DNA of 64,000 nucleotides from Streptomyces atratus. GTDB taxonomy: Bacteria > Actinomycetota > Actinomycetes > Streptomycetales > Streptomycetaceae. Position 1 is the stretch's first letter. Each line of letters begins with the position of its first letter. The notes under the pieces are model-generated. The model did no database searches. It worked only from the letters and a program-made list of their open reading frames with translations, and was not told where the DNA came from. Below are positions 9,725 through 19,394 of this stretch, one piece after another. A program made the position numbers and the translations under genes. The stretch is taken from assembly GCF_014648655.1 (NCBI RefSeq), contig NZ_BMRN01000006.1:250922-314921 (forward strand). The letters run 5' to 3'.

Positions 9725-10780
9725 GTGCAGACCCCAAAACCCCTCCTGCCCGACGGTGCGCGGCGCACAGCCGCCTGGTGCGGTGTCGTTCTCCTCGTCA
9801 CCGGGGTTGCCGCGGTCGCGGTCTGGCTGTGCATCATCTTCAAGACCGCGGTCACCCCCGTTCTGCTCGCGCTGCTCGGCACGGCGCTGCTCGGCCCGGT
9901 CCACCGCCGGCTGACCGCCCGCGGAATGAACCGCTCGCTGGCCGCGGGGCTCACCTGCGCCCTGCTCGTCGCGGTGGTCGGCGGCGCCGGATACATCGTC
10001 GTCACCGCGCTCGTCGACACCGGCGACCAGATCGTCCGGTCGCTGAAGGACGCCGGGCAGTGGATCATCGACCACTTCGGGATCGGCAAGAACACCAATG
10101 TGGACGACCTCGTCGCCAATGCCCGCAAACTCGTCGAGAAGTTCGGCGCGAGCGCCGCGGGCGGAATCCTCTCCGGGATCAGCCTGATCGGCTCGCTGCT
10201 CGCGACCAGCGTCCTCGCCCTCCTGCTGACCTTTTTCTTCCTGCGCGACTCCGACAAGGCCGTGTCCCTCGCACACTCGGTCGCCCCGCGCGGTACCGGG
10301 GACCTGGTCGAGGCCATGGGGCGGCGGGCCTTCGAAGCCGTCCAGGGCTTCATGCGCGGCACCACGTTCATCGCGCTGATCGACGCCGTCTGCATCACGG
10401 CCGGACTGCTGATCCTGCGGGTGCCGGGCGCGGTGGGGCTCGGTGCGCTGGTCTTCGTCGGCGCCTACATCCCTTACCTCGGGGCGTTCCTCTCCGGTGC
10501 GGTCGCGATCCTGGTCGCGCTCGCCGACCGGGGACTCGTGATCGCACTGTGGGTGCTGGGGGTCGTGCTCGCCGTACAGGTCCTGGAGGGCCATGTGCTG
10601 CAGCCGATGATCCAGAGCCGTACGGTCCAGATGCACCCCGCCACCATCATGATCGCGATCACCGCGGGCGCCAGCGTGGCGGGCCTGCTGGGCATGCTGC
10701 TCGCGGTACCGGCCTGCGCGGCGGCCTTCGGCATCCTCGGCGAACTGCGCGGAGAGCGTTCCAGCCCGTCCGGCGCCTGA
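9725..10780 (+). CDS. AI-2E family (PerM-type) membrane transporter
   Basis: A 351-residue polytopic protein of the AI-2E/PerM exporter-like family. Two N-terminal helices (CGVVLLVTGVAAVAVWLCII; VLLALLGTALLG) precede a soluble loop with GDQIVRSLKDAGQWI. The conserved helix FFFLRDSD, the PGAVGLGALVFVGAYIPYLG segment and the C-terminal VLEGHVLQPMIQSRTVQMHP motif are all present. Substrates of actinobacterial members are unknown; the AI-2 link is only by family name. The GTG at 9725 sits almost directly on a GGGAGG run, so the true start could be slightly different. Confidence 0.85.
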   Translation: MQTPKPLLPDGARRTAAWCGVVLLVTGVAAVAVWLCIIFKTAVTPVLLALLGTALLGPVHRRLTARGMNRSLAAGLTCALLVAVVGGAGYIVVTALVDTGDQIVRSLKDAGQWIIDHFGIGKNTNVDDLVANARKLVEKFGASAAGGILSGISLIGSLLATSVLALLLTFFFLRDSDKAVSLAHSVAPRGTGDLVEAMGRRAFEAVQGFMRGTTFIALIDAVCITAGLLILRVPGAVGLGALVFVGAYIPYLGAFLSGAVAILVALADRGLVIALWVLGVVLAVQVLEGHVLQPMIQSRTVQMHPATIMIAITAGASVAGLLGMLLAVPACAAAFGILGELRGERSSPSGA

Positions 10781-10824
10781 GGACGGAACCGTCCACGCGC
10801 AAGGCGCGAGCGCGACGACCCGGT

Positions 10825-10994
10825 TCAGTCCCCTGCCTCCGACTCGTACAGCTCGAACCAGATCGACTTCCCCGCCCCCTGCGGATCCACGCCCCACGCC
10901 GGGCCGCCTCCGCATCGAGCGTGACGGTCCCGGCTCCGTTGTCCCAGCGCCACAGGCCGGTCGCGGTCGCGGCCAGGACGTCCGCGGTGCGCAT
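10825..10994 (-). pseudogene. remnant of an ATP-binding SpoIIE-family phosphatase gene (both ends only)
   Basis: ATG at 10994 reads MRTADVLAATATGLWRWD then GTVTLDAEAAR, the hallmark start of Streptomyces PAS/GAF-SpoIIE phosphatases. After about 33 codons this frame becomes meaningless, while another frame reads WGVDPQGAGKSIWFELYESE and stops at 10825. That is the typical last strand of the HATPase domain ending the same kind of protein. So the first 33 and last 20-odd codons of one large gene appear joined out of frame, with everything between lost. It lies beside aspS. Confidence 0.75.
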
Positions 10995-11189
10995 TGCCCC
11001 AATTTAAGAAGATCTGCTCCATGGATGCCACCGAGGAATGCTGTCCGGGGCCCGCCCGGGCGCGGTCCGACGCCCGCCGTCGCGCCCCGGATGATCTTGA
11101 AATGTCAATGTCAATGATTCCGTGCCGGTGCGGGCGGTAGCCTGGGGAGGCTGAATCCACCCCGAACCGCGAAGACTGGATGAACGAGA

Positions 11190-13001
11190 ATGCATCGGTA
11201 CAGGTCCCACACCTGCGGCGAGCTCCGCGCCTCTGACGTCGGCACCGACGTCCGGCTGAGCGGCTGGCTGCACAATCGCCGAGACCTGGGTGGCATCCTC
11301 TTCATCGATCTGCGCGACCACTACGGTCTGGTGCAGCTCGTCGCCCGTCCCGGCACCCCCGGCAACGAGGCCCTGGCGAAGCTCACCAAGGAGACCGTCG
11401 TACGGATCGACGGCAAGGTCTCCGCGCGCGGTGCCGACAACGTCAACCCGGAGCTCCCGACCGGCGAGATCGAGATCGAGGTCACCGAGGTCGAGGTGCT
11501 GGGCGAGGCCGCCCCGCTGCCCTTCACGATCAACACCGAGGACGGGGTCAACGAGGAGCGGCGCCTGGAGTACCGCTTCCTCGACCTGCGCCGCGAGCGC
11601 ATGCACCGCAACATCATGCTGCGCTCGGCGGTCATCGCCTCGATCCGCGCCAAGATGGTGGCCCTCGGTTTCAACGAGATGGCGACCCCGATCCTCACCG
11701 CGACCTCCCCCGAGGGCGCCCGTGACTTCGTCGTCCCGTCCCGTCTGAACCCGGGCAAGTTCTACGCCCTGCCGCAGGCCCCGCAGCAGTTCAAGCAGCT
11801 GCTGATGATCTCCGGCTTCGACCGCTACTTCCAGATCGCGCCGTGCTTCCGCGACGAGGACGCCCGCGCGGACCGTTCGCCCGGCGAGTTCTACCAGCTC
11901 GATGTCGAGATGTCGTTCGTCGAGCAGGAGGACGTCTTCCGGCCGATCGAGAAGCTGATGACCGAGCTCTTCGAGGAGTTCGGCAACGGCCGCCACGTCA
12001 CCTCGCCGTTCCCGCGCATCCCGTTCCGCGAGGCGATGCTGAAGTACGGCAACGACAAGCCGGACCTGCGCGCCCAGCTGGAACTGGTCGACATCTCCGA
12101 CATCTTCGCCGACTCGGAGTTCAAGGCGTTCGCCGGCAAGCACGTCCGTGCCCTCCCGGTCCCGGACACCGCGGGCCAGTCCCGGAAGTTCTTCGACGGC
12201 CTCGGCGACTACGCCGTCCAGCACGGTGCCAAGGGCCTGGCCTGGGTCCGCGTCGGCGAGGACGGCACCCTTGCCGGTCCGATCGCCAAGTTCCTGACCG
12301 AGACCGACATCAAGACCCTCACCGAGCGTCTGTCCCTCGTCCCCGGCCATGCGGTCTTCTTCGGCGCGGGCGAGTTCGACGAGGTCTCCAAGATCATGTC
12401 CGTTGTTCGCGTCGAGGCCGCCAAGCGCGCCGGCCACTTCGAGGAGGGCGTCTTCCGGTTCTGCTGGGTCGTCGACTTCCCGATGTACGAGAAGGACGAG
12501 GACACCGGCAAGATCGACTTCTCGCACAACCCCTTCTCGATGCCCCAGGGCGGCATGAAGGACCTGGAGGAGAAGGACCCGCTGGACATCCTCGCCTGGC
12601 AGTACGACATCGTCTGCAACGGCATCGAGCTGTCCTCCGGCGCCATCCGCAACCACGAGCCCGACGTGATGCTCAAGGCCTTCGAGATCGCCGGCTACGA
12701 CCGCGAGACCGTCGAGCACGAGTTCGCGGGCATGCTCCGCGCCTTCCGTCTCGGCGCCCCGCCGCACGGCGGCATCGCCCCGGGCGTCGACCGCATCGTG
12801 ATGCTCCTGGCCGACGAGCCCAACATCCGCGAGACGATCGCGTTCCCGCTCAACGGCAACGCCCAGGACCTGATGATGGGCGCGCCGACCGTGCTGGACG
12901 AGGCACGGCTGCGCGAGCTGAACATCCAGCTCCGCAAGCCCGCCGCGACGGCGAAGGAGAAGGCCGAGGACTTGGTAGTGAGGGACACCGGCGCGAAGTA
13001 A
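11190..13001 (+). CDS. aspS: aspartyl-tRNA synthetase
   Basis: A 603-residue class II synthetase of the bacterial (GAD-containing) AspRS type, charging tRNA-Asp in the cytosol. Visible parts: the OB-fold anticodon-binding domain ([38 protein letters not shown]), motif 2 region [19 protein letters not shown] near 220-240, the GAD insertion (about 290-420), and motif 3 [19 protein letters not shown] near 530. Length is normal. The C-terminal Ala/Lys-rich tail is typical of actinobacteria. It starts at ATG 11190 and is followed by a strong terminator hairpin. Confidence 0.97.
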   Translation: MHRYRSHTCGELRASDVGTDVRLSGWLHNRRDLGGILFIDLRDHYGLVQLVARPGTPGNEALAKLTKETVVRIDGKVSARGADNVNPELPTGEIEIEVTEVEVLGEAAPLPFTINTEDGVNEERRLEYRFLDLRRERMHRNIMLRSAVIASIRAKMVALGFNEMATPILTATSPEGARDFVVPSRLNPGKFYALPQAPQQFKQLLMISGFDRYFQIAPCFRDEDARADRSPGEFYQLDVEMSFVEQEDVFRPIEKLMTELFEEFGNGRHVTSPFPRIPFREAMLKYGNDKPDLRAQLELVDISDIFADSEFKAFAGKHVRALPVPDTAGQSRKFFDGLGDYAVQHGAKGLAWVRVGEDGTLAGPIAKFLTETDIKTLTERLSLVPGHAVFFGAGEFDEVSKIMSVVRVEAAKRAGHFEEGVFRFCWVVDFPMYEKDEDTGKIDFSHNPFSMPQGGMKDLEEKDPLDILAWQYDIVCNGIELSSGAIRNHEPDVMLKAFEIAGYDRETVEHEFAGMLRAFRLGAPPHGGIAPGVDRIVMLLADEPNIRETIAFPLNGNAQDLMMGAPTVLDEARLRELNIQLRKPAATAKEKAEDLVVRDTGAK

Positions 13002-13032
13002 GCGTCAGCGGTTCCGCTTCTGTTCCACGTGA

Positions 13033-13064
13033 AACAGCCCCCGGCCGGACGGCCGGGGGCTGTT
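13033..13064 (+). terminator. aspS terminator
   Basis: A perfect 14-bp stem: 13033-13046 (aacagcccccggcc) pairs with 13051-13064 (ggccgggggctgtt) around a 4-base loop, 31 bp after the aspS stop codon. Confidence 0.85.
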
Positions 13065-13115
13065 CGCTGAGTGCGCCCGCGCCCCGCCTCGCACGGCGCC
13101 GTCCGCCCGGAGCGC

Positions 13116-13275
13116 TCAGCTGGTGACGCGCGTGTAGGTGAGGAACGCCGCGCCGCTCTTGAGGGCGGTGTGGTCGGTGAGCGTCCAGGTGCGCGGGTCG
13201 AAGGCGGCCTTGCGGGAGAACAGAGGGATTCCGTCGCCGATGGTCAGCGGGCCGACCTTGAGGATCCTCCGCAGA
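13116..13275 (-). pseudogene. C-terminal remnant of a RibD/dihydrofolate-reductase-family gene
   Basis: The minus strand from about 13275 to the stop at 13116 reads ILKVGPLTIGDGIPLF, then AAFDPRTWTLTDHTALKSG and AFLTYTRVTS. This matches the last 50 or so residues of RibD C-terminal/DHFR-like reductases (the GxGxPLF strand-turn, then the final beta strand). No start codon or upstream two thirds is present; to the right the frame dissolves into the aspS-L,D-transpeptidase intergenic space. It is a truncated gene, presumably non-functional. Confidence 0.6.
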
Positions 13276-13463
13276 GATGAAGGGCCCTACACCCACGAAA
13301 CGGTTCCGGGCCTTTCCGCGGGCGTGTCCGGCGGGCGGTACAGCCGTATGGCCCTCGTGCGGATTCGCGCGCGCGTGTCGCGGCGTTAACTGGGTTCAGC
13401 GGGACGAGGCGTGACGGGGAGCTCACCCGCGCTGCCTTCGACCACGATCGCTGAGGAGTACCC

Positions 13464-14288
13464 GTGTCCGTGTTCCGTCCGTCGGCTGCCCGGCGTCCCC
13501 CGTACGCCGTCTGCGCCGGAACGTGTGCCGCCACGATCCTGCTGCTCACCGCCTGCGGCAGCAGCTCCGACTCTGTCACCGGTGCCCGCGAGGTCCGGGG
13601 GGCCGCCACGGCTTCCGCCGGTGTCGCGGGACCGCAGGCTGACGGGGCACGGGGGCGGGCCGCCCCCGGTCCGTACGCGCCGCGCATCATCCCCCGCGAG
13701 ATCCCCGCGCTGGGGCCGAAGACCAGGTTCGCGATCCCGGCGGATTCGCGGCAGGCACTCGTCGTCACCGGCGACGCCTACGACTCCAGCCTGTCCACCG
13801 CGGTCCTGTACACCCGCGACGACCCCGCCCAGGGCTGGCGCGCGGCCACGGAACGCTGGCCGGCCCGCAACGCCCTGAACGGCTGGACGGACGAGCACTG
13901 GGAGGACGACCTCCGCACCCCGACGGGGGTCTACGGACTGACGTCCGCGGGCGGCCTGCTCGACCCCCCGGGGACCATGCTCCCGTACAACCAGAGCCCG
14001 GCGTTCGCGTTGAGCGGCGAGGGGTTCGACGGGGAGTCGCTGGAGGGTTCTTTCGACTATGTCATCGCCATCGACTACAACCGGATCCCCGGCGCCTCAC
14101 CCCTGGACCAGAAGCGTCCGCTCGGCCAGGAGCGGGGCGGCGGCATCTGGATCCATGTGGACCACGACGGCCCGACCCAGGGCTGTATCTCGCTCCCCGA
14201 GGACCGGATGAGGGAACTGCTGCGACTCCTCGACCCGGCGAAGAAGCCGGTCGTCGTGATGGGGGACGCACAGGGGCTGGAGCGGTGA
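13464..14288 (+). CDS. L,D-transpeptidase (YkuD domain) lipoprotein
   Basis: A 274-residue exported protein. The signal peptide ends in lipobox LLTAC-GSSSD near residue 31, followed by a low-complexity linker. The catalytic domain has FDYVIAIDYNR and IWIHVDHDGPTQGCISLP near 225-240. That is the YkuD pattern, a His followed by the nucleophilic Cys in GC[IV]S, so the enzyme likely forms or edits 3-3 cross-links in peptidoglycan at the outer membrane face. The GTG start is preceded by GAGGAGTACCC. It is convergent with the large hydrolase gene, and a double hairpin separates them. Confidence 0.85.
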   Translation: MSVFRPSAARRPPYAVCAGTCAATILLLTACGSSSDSVTGAREVRGAATASAGVAGPQADGARGRAAPGPYAPRIIPREIPALGPKTRFAIPADSRQALVVTGDAYDSSLSTAVLYTRDDPAQGWRAATERWPARNALNGWTDEHWEDDLRTPTGVYGLTSAGGLLDPPGTMLPYNQSPAFALSGEGFDGESLEGSFDYVIAIDYNRIPGASPLDQKRPLGQERGGGIWIHVDHDGPTQGCISLPEDRMRELLRLLDPAKKPVVVMGDAQGLER

Positions 14289-14295
14289 ATCCCCG

Positions 14296-14360
14296 GTACG
14301 GGCCCGGCGCCGGGCCCGTACGCCGATGGCACCGGCCCCCGTGGCGGGGCCGGTGCCATC
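14296..14360. terminator. double hairpin between convergent genes
   Basis: Two adjacent perfect stems. 14296-14308 pairs with 14309-14321 (gtacgggcccggc and its complement, no loop). 14325-14339 (gatggcaccggcccc) pairs with 14346-14360 around a 6-base loop. They serve the convergent L,D-transpeptidase and hydrolase genes. Confidence 0.85.
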
Positions 14361-14411
14361 GTCCGGATGGTGCGCTCAGGCACCGTCAGCGCGGGACGTG
14401 GACCCCGGGCG

Positions 14412-17183
14412 TCAGCCCTGGCGCGCGTCCGTGACCTTCCCCGTGAGAAGGGGGCCCTCCAGCCACTCGTCCTCCTTGAGGATGTACACCTGCATCCGCA
14501 GGGACTCCTCCGACTCGGTCAGCGCGTCGGTGACCGTGGGCACGGACACTTCGGTGCTCGTCCCGCCCTTGGGGACGGACACCCAGAGGGAGGGACTGTC
14601 CGTGGACAGGGGCCGCTCCGGGTCGGCGGCCTGGCCGATTTCGGAGAGCCACTCCTCGTCGACGTCCTTCGTGGACAGCTCCGTGCCCTCGCGCACCGGC
14701 AGGAGGTCGAGTCGCGTCTCGAAGGCGGTGTCGGCGGGCTGGGAGAGCTCCACCTTCCAGGTGAGCTTCTGGCCCTCGGTGACCGAGTCGGCGACCGGGG
14801 TCACGTCGACGGTGGGCACGGGGTCGTCGTTCTCGACCAGCAAGCCCCCGAAGGCGCCGCCGACCGCCGTGCCGCGCACGGCCTTGGCCGCGACCTCGTG
14901 GCGGAGGTCGTAGTTGTAGCGGGAGTTGCCCTTGACCGTGATCGACACGTCCACGGAGCCACCGGCCTTCACCGACACGGTGCGGACGGTGGACTTGTAG
15001 GTCTCCGGGTCGCGGACGGCGAGCTTGATCACGCCGGTGCCCTTGCCGGTGACTTGGACGGGTACGCGGTAGGTGCGGGTGCCGGAGTCGCCCTCCTTGA
15101 CCGTCAGCCGGCCGATGTCGACACGTGGGAGCGCGACGGGGCGTACCGCCGGGGTGCCGGGGCGCCAGCCCCAGGCGTCCATCAGCCAGAGCTCGCCGGA
15201 GCCGCTGCGCGGGGTGAGCTCCAGCGACTGCGTCCGCTTCAGGTCGACACCGGCGCTGACGGCGGCCTTCAGCGGGACGCGGACCTCACGCGCCCAGTGC
15301 GCTGCCGTCGATGCGGAGCCGGGAAGGCCGTCGACGGTGACCTGACCGAGCCTCACCCGCTTGCCGGAGGTGTCGGTGAGGGCGACGTCGAGCCGGGTGC
15401 CCCGAGTGTTCGGCGGCGTTATCACCCGCAGGGCGAGCGCGTCGGAGCCCGCCAGCGAGAAGGCACGCTCCGGCGTCAGCCGGACCGGGGTGCCCGGCTT
15501 GGTCCAGCGGGCCGTGACCGCGTTGCGGCCCGGCTCACTGGTGGTGTCCGCCCAGGACACGAAGTGCGGCGACCTACCGGGGTCGGAGTCCGGCCTGCAG
15601 GCCCGGGTGGTGCTCGTCGTGATCTGCCGGCACACGCGCCCGTTCGTCACCGAGAGCGGGTCGTCGGGCCGGATCGCCGGGGTGCGGTTGCCGCCGACGG
15701 CGTGGGTCAGCACCCGGGCGGGGCCGGCCGAGGGCGCGCGCCGGTCGGAGCCGTCGAGCAGCGGGCGGACCCGGTCGTCGCCCGCGAGGAAGAGCCGCGC
15801 GGCGGCGGCGATGTAGGTGGTGCCCGCCGTCTGCTGCTGCTTGGCGCTCAGCCGGGTCTTGGCCTGTGCCGAGCAGACCGGGTCCGGGTTGTCCTCGTCG
15901 TCCCAGAAGTCGTCGGCGGCCGGGGCCTCGGCCTGGCCGGGCGTCCACTCCGTGTTGAAGAAGTTGTGGTTGGCGCCGACCATGTACACCGCGCTGTGCA
16001 GCGCAGTGCCCCGGCCGATGCCCCGGGTGCCGTCGAGGTAGATCTGGCCCTGGAGATCGCTCACATCGCCGTCGCAGCCCGGCAGGATGGTCATGGAGGG
16101 CACGTCGGGCGTGGGGTTCTGGCCGAAGATGGTGGGGCCGATCAGGACGGTGCCGCGGATCCGCCAGCCCACCGGTCCCCGGTAGCCGTCCTCGGCGGGC
16201 GGCGGCGGGGAGATGCTGTCGAGAGCCGCCCGGTTGACGCCCTCGCCGCCCCGGGAGTGGCCGACCAGGAGCACCTTCGAGAGGTCCGCGGGCTCCGTCG
16301 CGCGCACGGCCTCGGGGGCCTTCGAGGGGTTCGCGCCCCACTCCGCCCAGCGGGCGAGGTGCCGGCGCACCAGGGACGATCGGGCCTGCGCCCCGAAGTC
16401 GGCTGCGCGGCCGTCCTGAGCGTTGACACCGTTCGCGGAGATGGAGACCGTCACATAGCCCTGGGACGCCAGGCGCTTCTGGTCGTGCAGAAAGCCGCGG
16501 TAGCTCGGGACCGCCTTGTCGCCCGGCTTGCACGGCCACTGCATGCCCGCGCTGTTCTTGCCGGGCTCGTAGCAGGTGGCGCTGCGGCCGTGGAGGAAGA
16601 GCGCCAGCGGTCGCTTCCCCGGCGCGTTTGTCGGGCCGACGACCGTGGCGCGCATCTCCACGGGCTCGGCGTAGCCCGGCAGCCTCACCGACTTCAGGAC
16701 GTACTCACCGCTGATGGTGCCGTACTTACCGGCGACACCGGGGTCGACCGGGTTGGCGGGGAACGGGTCCTGGGGCGCCGCCGCGGCCGACAAGCGCCGC
16801 TGACCGGGTGCCTGGTCAGCCCCTGCGGCGTCCAGCCGCCGCGAACCGGCGACCACCTGGAGTTCGCTCACCGGTCCGACCCTCGCCCCGTCGAGGCGGA
16901 GCCGGAAGGTGCGTTGGTCGGGGGAGGGCTTCGGGACGCCGAGGGTCCGCTCCCCCGAGCGGAACTCGACCAGGGCGCCGCCCATGCCCACGGGCTCGGG
17001 CGAACTCCAGATCAGCTCCCCGCCCTCGACACGCCACCCCTGCGGCAGCCGCTCCCCGGAGGCGCCCGGCGGCGCGCCGGGTATGGACTCGGCGGCCGGC
17101 TGCGCGTGCGCCGGCCCTGGCGCACCCGCCGACAGCGCCATGGCCGCCAAGGCAGCCGTCAGCGCGCGTGAGACCTGTCTCAC
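14412..17183 (-). CDS. large secreted alpha/beta hydrolase with C-terminal beta-rich region
   Basis: About 923 residues from GTG at 17183, preceded by GAGGAG 8 bp away; a longer in-frame start at 17273 adds no signal-like sequence. A Sec-type signal peptide (RALTAALAAMALSAGAPGPAHA) is followed by an alpha/beta-hydrolase domain. It has ALFLHGRSATCYEPG (oxyanion region), the nucleophile elbow VLLVGHSRGGEG and, further on, MVGANHNFFN as a probable catalytic-His segment. The C-terminal half has no recognisable catalytic motif and looks like beta-sandwich repeats, with a Calx-beta-like EGDSGTRTYRVPVQVTG stretch. It is probably an extracellular esterase or related enzyme; the substrate is unknown. 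Confidence 0.8.
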   Translation of the reverse strand: MRQVSRALTAALAAMALSAGAPGPAHAQPAAESIPGAPPGASGERLPQGWRVEGGELIWSSPEPVGMGGALVEFRSGERTLGVPKPSPDQRTFRLRLDGARVGPVSELQVVAGSRRLDAAGADQAPGQRRLSAAAAPQDPFPANPVDPGVAGKYGTISGEYVLKSVRLPGYAEPVEMRATVVGPTNAPGKRPLALFLHGRSATCYEPGKNSAGMQWPCKPGDKAVPSYRGFLHDQKRLASQGYVTVSISANGVNAQDGRAADFGAQARSSLVRRHLARWAEWGANPSKAPEAVRATEPADLSKVLLVGHSRGGEGVNRAALDSISPPPPAEDGYRGPVGWRIRGTVLIGPTIFGQNPTPDVPSMTILPGCDGDVSDLQGQIYLDGTRGIGRGTALHSAVYMVGANHNFFNTEWTPGQAEAPAADDFWDDEDNPDPVCSAQAKTRLSAKQQQTAGTTYIAAAARLFLAGDDRVRPLLDGSDRRAPSAGPARVLTHAVGGNRTPAIRPDDPLSVTNGRVCRQITTSTTRACRPDSDPGRSPHFVSWADTTSEPGRNAVTARWTKPGTPVRLTPERAFSLAGSDALALRVITPPNTRGTRLDVALTDTSGKRVRLGQVTVDGLPGSASTAAHWAREVRVPLKAAVSAGVDLKRTQSLELTPRSGSGELWLMDAWGWRPGTPAVRPVALPRVDIGRLTVKEGDSGTRTYRVPVQVTGKGTGVIKLAVRDPETYKSTVRTVSVKAGGSVDVSITVKGNSRYNYDLRHEVAAKAVRGTAVGGAFGGLLVENDDPVPTVDVTPVADSVTEGQKLTWKVELSQPADTAFETRLDLLPVREGTELSTKDVDEEWLSEIGQAADPERPLSTDSPSLWVSVPKGGTSTEVSVPTVTDALTESEESLRMQVYILKEDEWLEGPLLTGKVTDARQG

Positions 17184-17477
17184 GTTGGTGTCTCCTCGTT
17201 GTTGGTCGTGCTTCAGCGCCCCAGGAATCCCAGGAGCACCCCCCGCACCGGGGAGAGGGTGACGTGTCGTCACCGGTTGTCCACCTCGGGAAATCTGACA
17301 GGAATCTGACAGGAACCGAACAGGAGCCGAATAGGAGCCGATCAGGAGCCGGACGGGAGCCGGACGGGAGTCATGGGACCGGTCCGCTGATCGAGGGATC
17401 CTGGCCCGGAGCAGCGGTACGACGTCCGTGCGGCGAACCGTGACCTGCCCGCTGCGACGCGAATCGCCTGGTTCTTC

Positions 17478-17636
17478 ATGGCTGCACCGGCTTCCGTAGT
17501 CGTCGCCCTGCCGGCCTTCATGCTGAAAAGGTGCTCAGGGACAGGACAACCCGAGGCTGTCTTCGTAGCCGGCACGGCGTTCACCGGCTGCATGGTCCTT
17601 TGCCCCGGAGTGCTGATCGCGGCCTTCGGTACCTGA
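17478..17636 (+). CDS. possible small two-helix membrane peptide or gene fragment
   Basis: ATG at 17478 gives 52 residues with two hydrophobic stretches, AAPASVVVALPAFML and FVAGTAFTGC followed by VLCPGVLIAAFGT, joined by a short polar loop. The frame stays open upstream for about 30 codons without another ATG/GTG start, so this could equally be the 3' end of a lost membrane gene. No clear ribosome site. I do not recognise a family. Confidence 0.25.
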   Translation: MAAPASVVVALPAFMLKRCSGTGQPEAVFVAGTAFTGCMVLCPGVLIAAFGT

Positions 17637-17660
17637 CTGGACAGCGAGCAGAACGCCAAA

Positions 17661-17688
17661 GGCCCGGACAGGCAGCGCTGTCCGGGCC
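17661..17688 (+). terminator. strong hairpin before tRNA-like segment
   Basis: 11-bp stem ggcccggacag / ctgtccgggcc around a 6-base loop (gcagcg). It is terminator-like and could serve the small upstream reading frame or a lost gene. Confidence 0.55.
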
Positions 17689-17689
17689 A

Positions 17690-17717
17690 CAAATGGTTCG
17701 AATCCGTCACCCACGAC
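17690..17717 (+). other. tRNA 3'-end-like fragment (possible att-site remnant)
   Basis: ggttcgaatcc at 17695-17705 is a canonical T-arm core (GG-TTCGAAT-CC), followed by gtcacccacgac, which could be a 3' acceptor half. No D-arm or anticodon arm precedes it; instead there is a terminator-like hairpin. Stretches like this arise where an integrative element used a tRNA 3' end as attachment site, but no integrase is present. Confidence 0.3.
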
Positions 17718-17789
17718 TACGAACGTCGAAGGGCCCCACTGCAAGGGTGGTTTCCAGCGGTCTCGGCCCTTGCCCGTGCGTACATCCGG

Positions 17790-19394
17790 TTACGCCGGCT
17801 TCTCCTCCAGGCGGGGGAACAGCACCGCGCCCTTCGTCACCGTTGCGCCCACCGGGAGCCGGCCCCAGGTGCCCGCGTCCTGCACGCGCTGGTCGGCCAG
17901 CGCACCCAGGGACTCCTCGGCGCCCAGCGACTCCCACAGCTTCTGCGAGGTCTCCGGCATCACGGCGTTCAGCAGCACCGCGACACCGCGCAGCGACTCG
18001 GCGGCCGTGTAGAGGATCGTCGCGAGGCGGGCCTGGCCCTCGGGGGAGGTGTCCTTGGCGACCTTCCAGGGCTCCTGCTCCGTGATGTAGCCGTTGACCT
18101 GCTTCACGAAGTCGAAGACCGCCAGGATGCCGGCCTGGAAGTCCAGCTCTTCGCCGATCTTCTGGTCGGCCGTGGCGACGGCCTTCGCCAGCCCCTCCTG
18201 GACCGCCTTCTCGGCGTCACCCGCGGCGGTGGCCTCCGGGAGCGCCCCGCCGAAGTACTTGCCGACCATGGCGGCGACACGCGAGGCGAGGTTGCCGTAG
18301 TCGTTGGCGAGCTCGGAGGTGTAGCGGGCGGAGAAGTCCTCCCAGGAGAACGAGCCGTCGCTGCCGAACGCGATGGCGCGCAGGAAGTACCAGCGGTACG
18401 CGTCCACGCCGAAGTGCGAGGTCAGGTCCTGCGGCTTGATGCCCGTCAGGTTCGACTTCGACATCTTCTCGCCGCCGACCATCAGCCAGCCGTTGGCCGC
18501 GACCCGGCCCGGCAGCGGCAGACCCTGCGCCATCAGCATCGCGGGCCAGATCACCGCGTGGAACCGGAGGATGTCCTTGCCGACCAGGTGGACGTCGGCG
18601 GGGAAGGTCGCGTCGAACTTCTCCTGGTTGGCGCCGTAGCCGACCGCCGTGGCGTAGTTGAGCAGGGCGTCGACCCACACGTAGATGACGTGCTTCTCGT
18701 CCCACGGCACCGGGACGCCCCAGTCGAAGGTCGAGCGGGAGATGGAGAGGTCCTGCAGGCCCTGCTTGACGAAGTTCACGACCTCGTTGCGGGCGGACTC
18801 GGGCTGGATGAAGCCCGGGTTGTTCGCGTAGAACTCCATCAGCTTCGGGCCGTAGGCGCTCAGCTTGAAGAAGTAGTTCTCCTCCTTGAGGATCTCCACC
18901 GGCTTCTTGTGGATCGGGCACAGCTTGACGCCGTTCTCGTCCTCGATGAGGTCGCCGGGGAGCTTGTACTCCTCGCAGCCCACGCAGTACGGGCCCTCGT
19001 ACCCGCCCTTGTAGATCTCGCCCTTGTCGTACAGGTCCTGCACGAACTCCTGCACCCGGTCGGTGTGCCGCTTCTCCGTCGTACGGATGAAGTCGTCGTG
19101 CCTGATGTTCAGGTGCTCCCAGAGGGGCTTCCATGCCTCCTCGACGAGCTTGTCGCACCACTCCTGCGGAGTGACGTTGTTCGCCTCGGCAGTGCGCATG
19201 ATCTTCTGACCGTGCTCGTCCGTGCCGGTGAGGTACCACACCTTCTCGCCGCGCTGGCGGTGCCAGCGCGAGAGCACGTCGCCTGCGACGGTCGTGTAGG
19301 CGTGGCCCAGGTGAGGAGCGTCGTTGACGTAGTAGATGGGGGTCGAGACGTAGTACGCCTTCGCCCCCTGCTTCTCGGATCCAGTGGCCGCCAT
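17790..19394 (-). CDS. metG: methionyl-tRNA synthetase
   Basis: A 534-residue class I synthetase. The HIGH-type motif is HLGH at residues 28-31 (PIYYVNDAPHLGHAYTT). A connective-peptide zinc knuckle is built from YCVGC and KLCPIH, KMSKS appears in GGEKMSKSN near residue 307, and the helical anticodon-binding domain ends the protein. No C-terminal tRNA-binding (dimerisation) domain is present, as is usual for actinobacterial MetRS. It starts with ATG at 19394, divergent from the two-component genes. Confidence 0.97.
   Translation of the reverse strand: MAATGSEKQGAKAYYVSTPIYYVNDAPHLGHAYTTVAGDVLSRWHRQRGEKVWYLTGTDEHGQKIMRTAEANNVTPQEWCDKLVEEAWKPLWEHLNIRHDDFIRTTEKRHTDRVQEFVQDLYDKGEIYKGGYEGPYCVGCEEYKLPGDLIEDENGVKLCPIHKKPVEILKEENYFFKLSAYGPKLMEFYANNPGFIQPESARNEVVNFVKQGLQDLSISRSTFDWGVPVPWDEKHVIYVWVDALLNYATAVGYGANQEKFDATFPADVHLVGKDILRFHAVIWPAMLMAQGLPLPGRVAANGWLMVGGEKMSKSNLTGIKPQDLTSHFGVDAYRWYFLRAIAFGSDGSFSWEDFSARYTSELANDYGNLASRVAAMVGKYFGGALPEATAAGDAEKAVQEGLAKAVATADQKIGEELDFQAGILAVFDFVKQVNGYITEQEPWKVAKDTSPEGQARLATILYTAAESLRGVAVLLNAVMPETSQKLWESLGAEESLGALADQRVQDAGTWGRLPVGATVTKGAVLFPRLEEKPA

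Larger units (their letters stand above)
17184..17789. other. 606-bp intergenic region with low coding signal
   Basis: Between the hydrolase start and the metG stop. It holds the hydrolase promoter side, a run of short degenerate direct repeats near 17296-17370 (aggagccg/gacgggagccg types), one possible 52-codon membrane peptide (17478-17636), a strong hairpin (17661-17688) and a tRNA T-arm-like segment (17690-17717). No longer gene is convincing on either strand. Confidence 0.6.
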
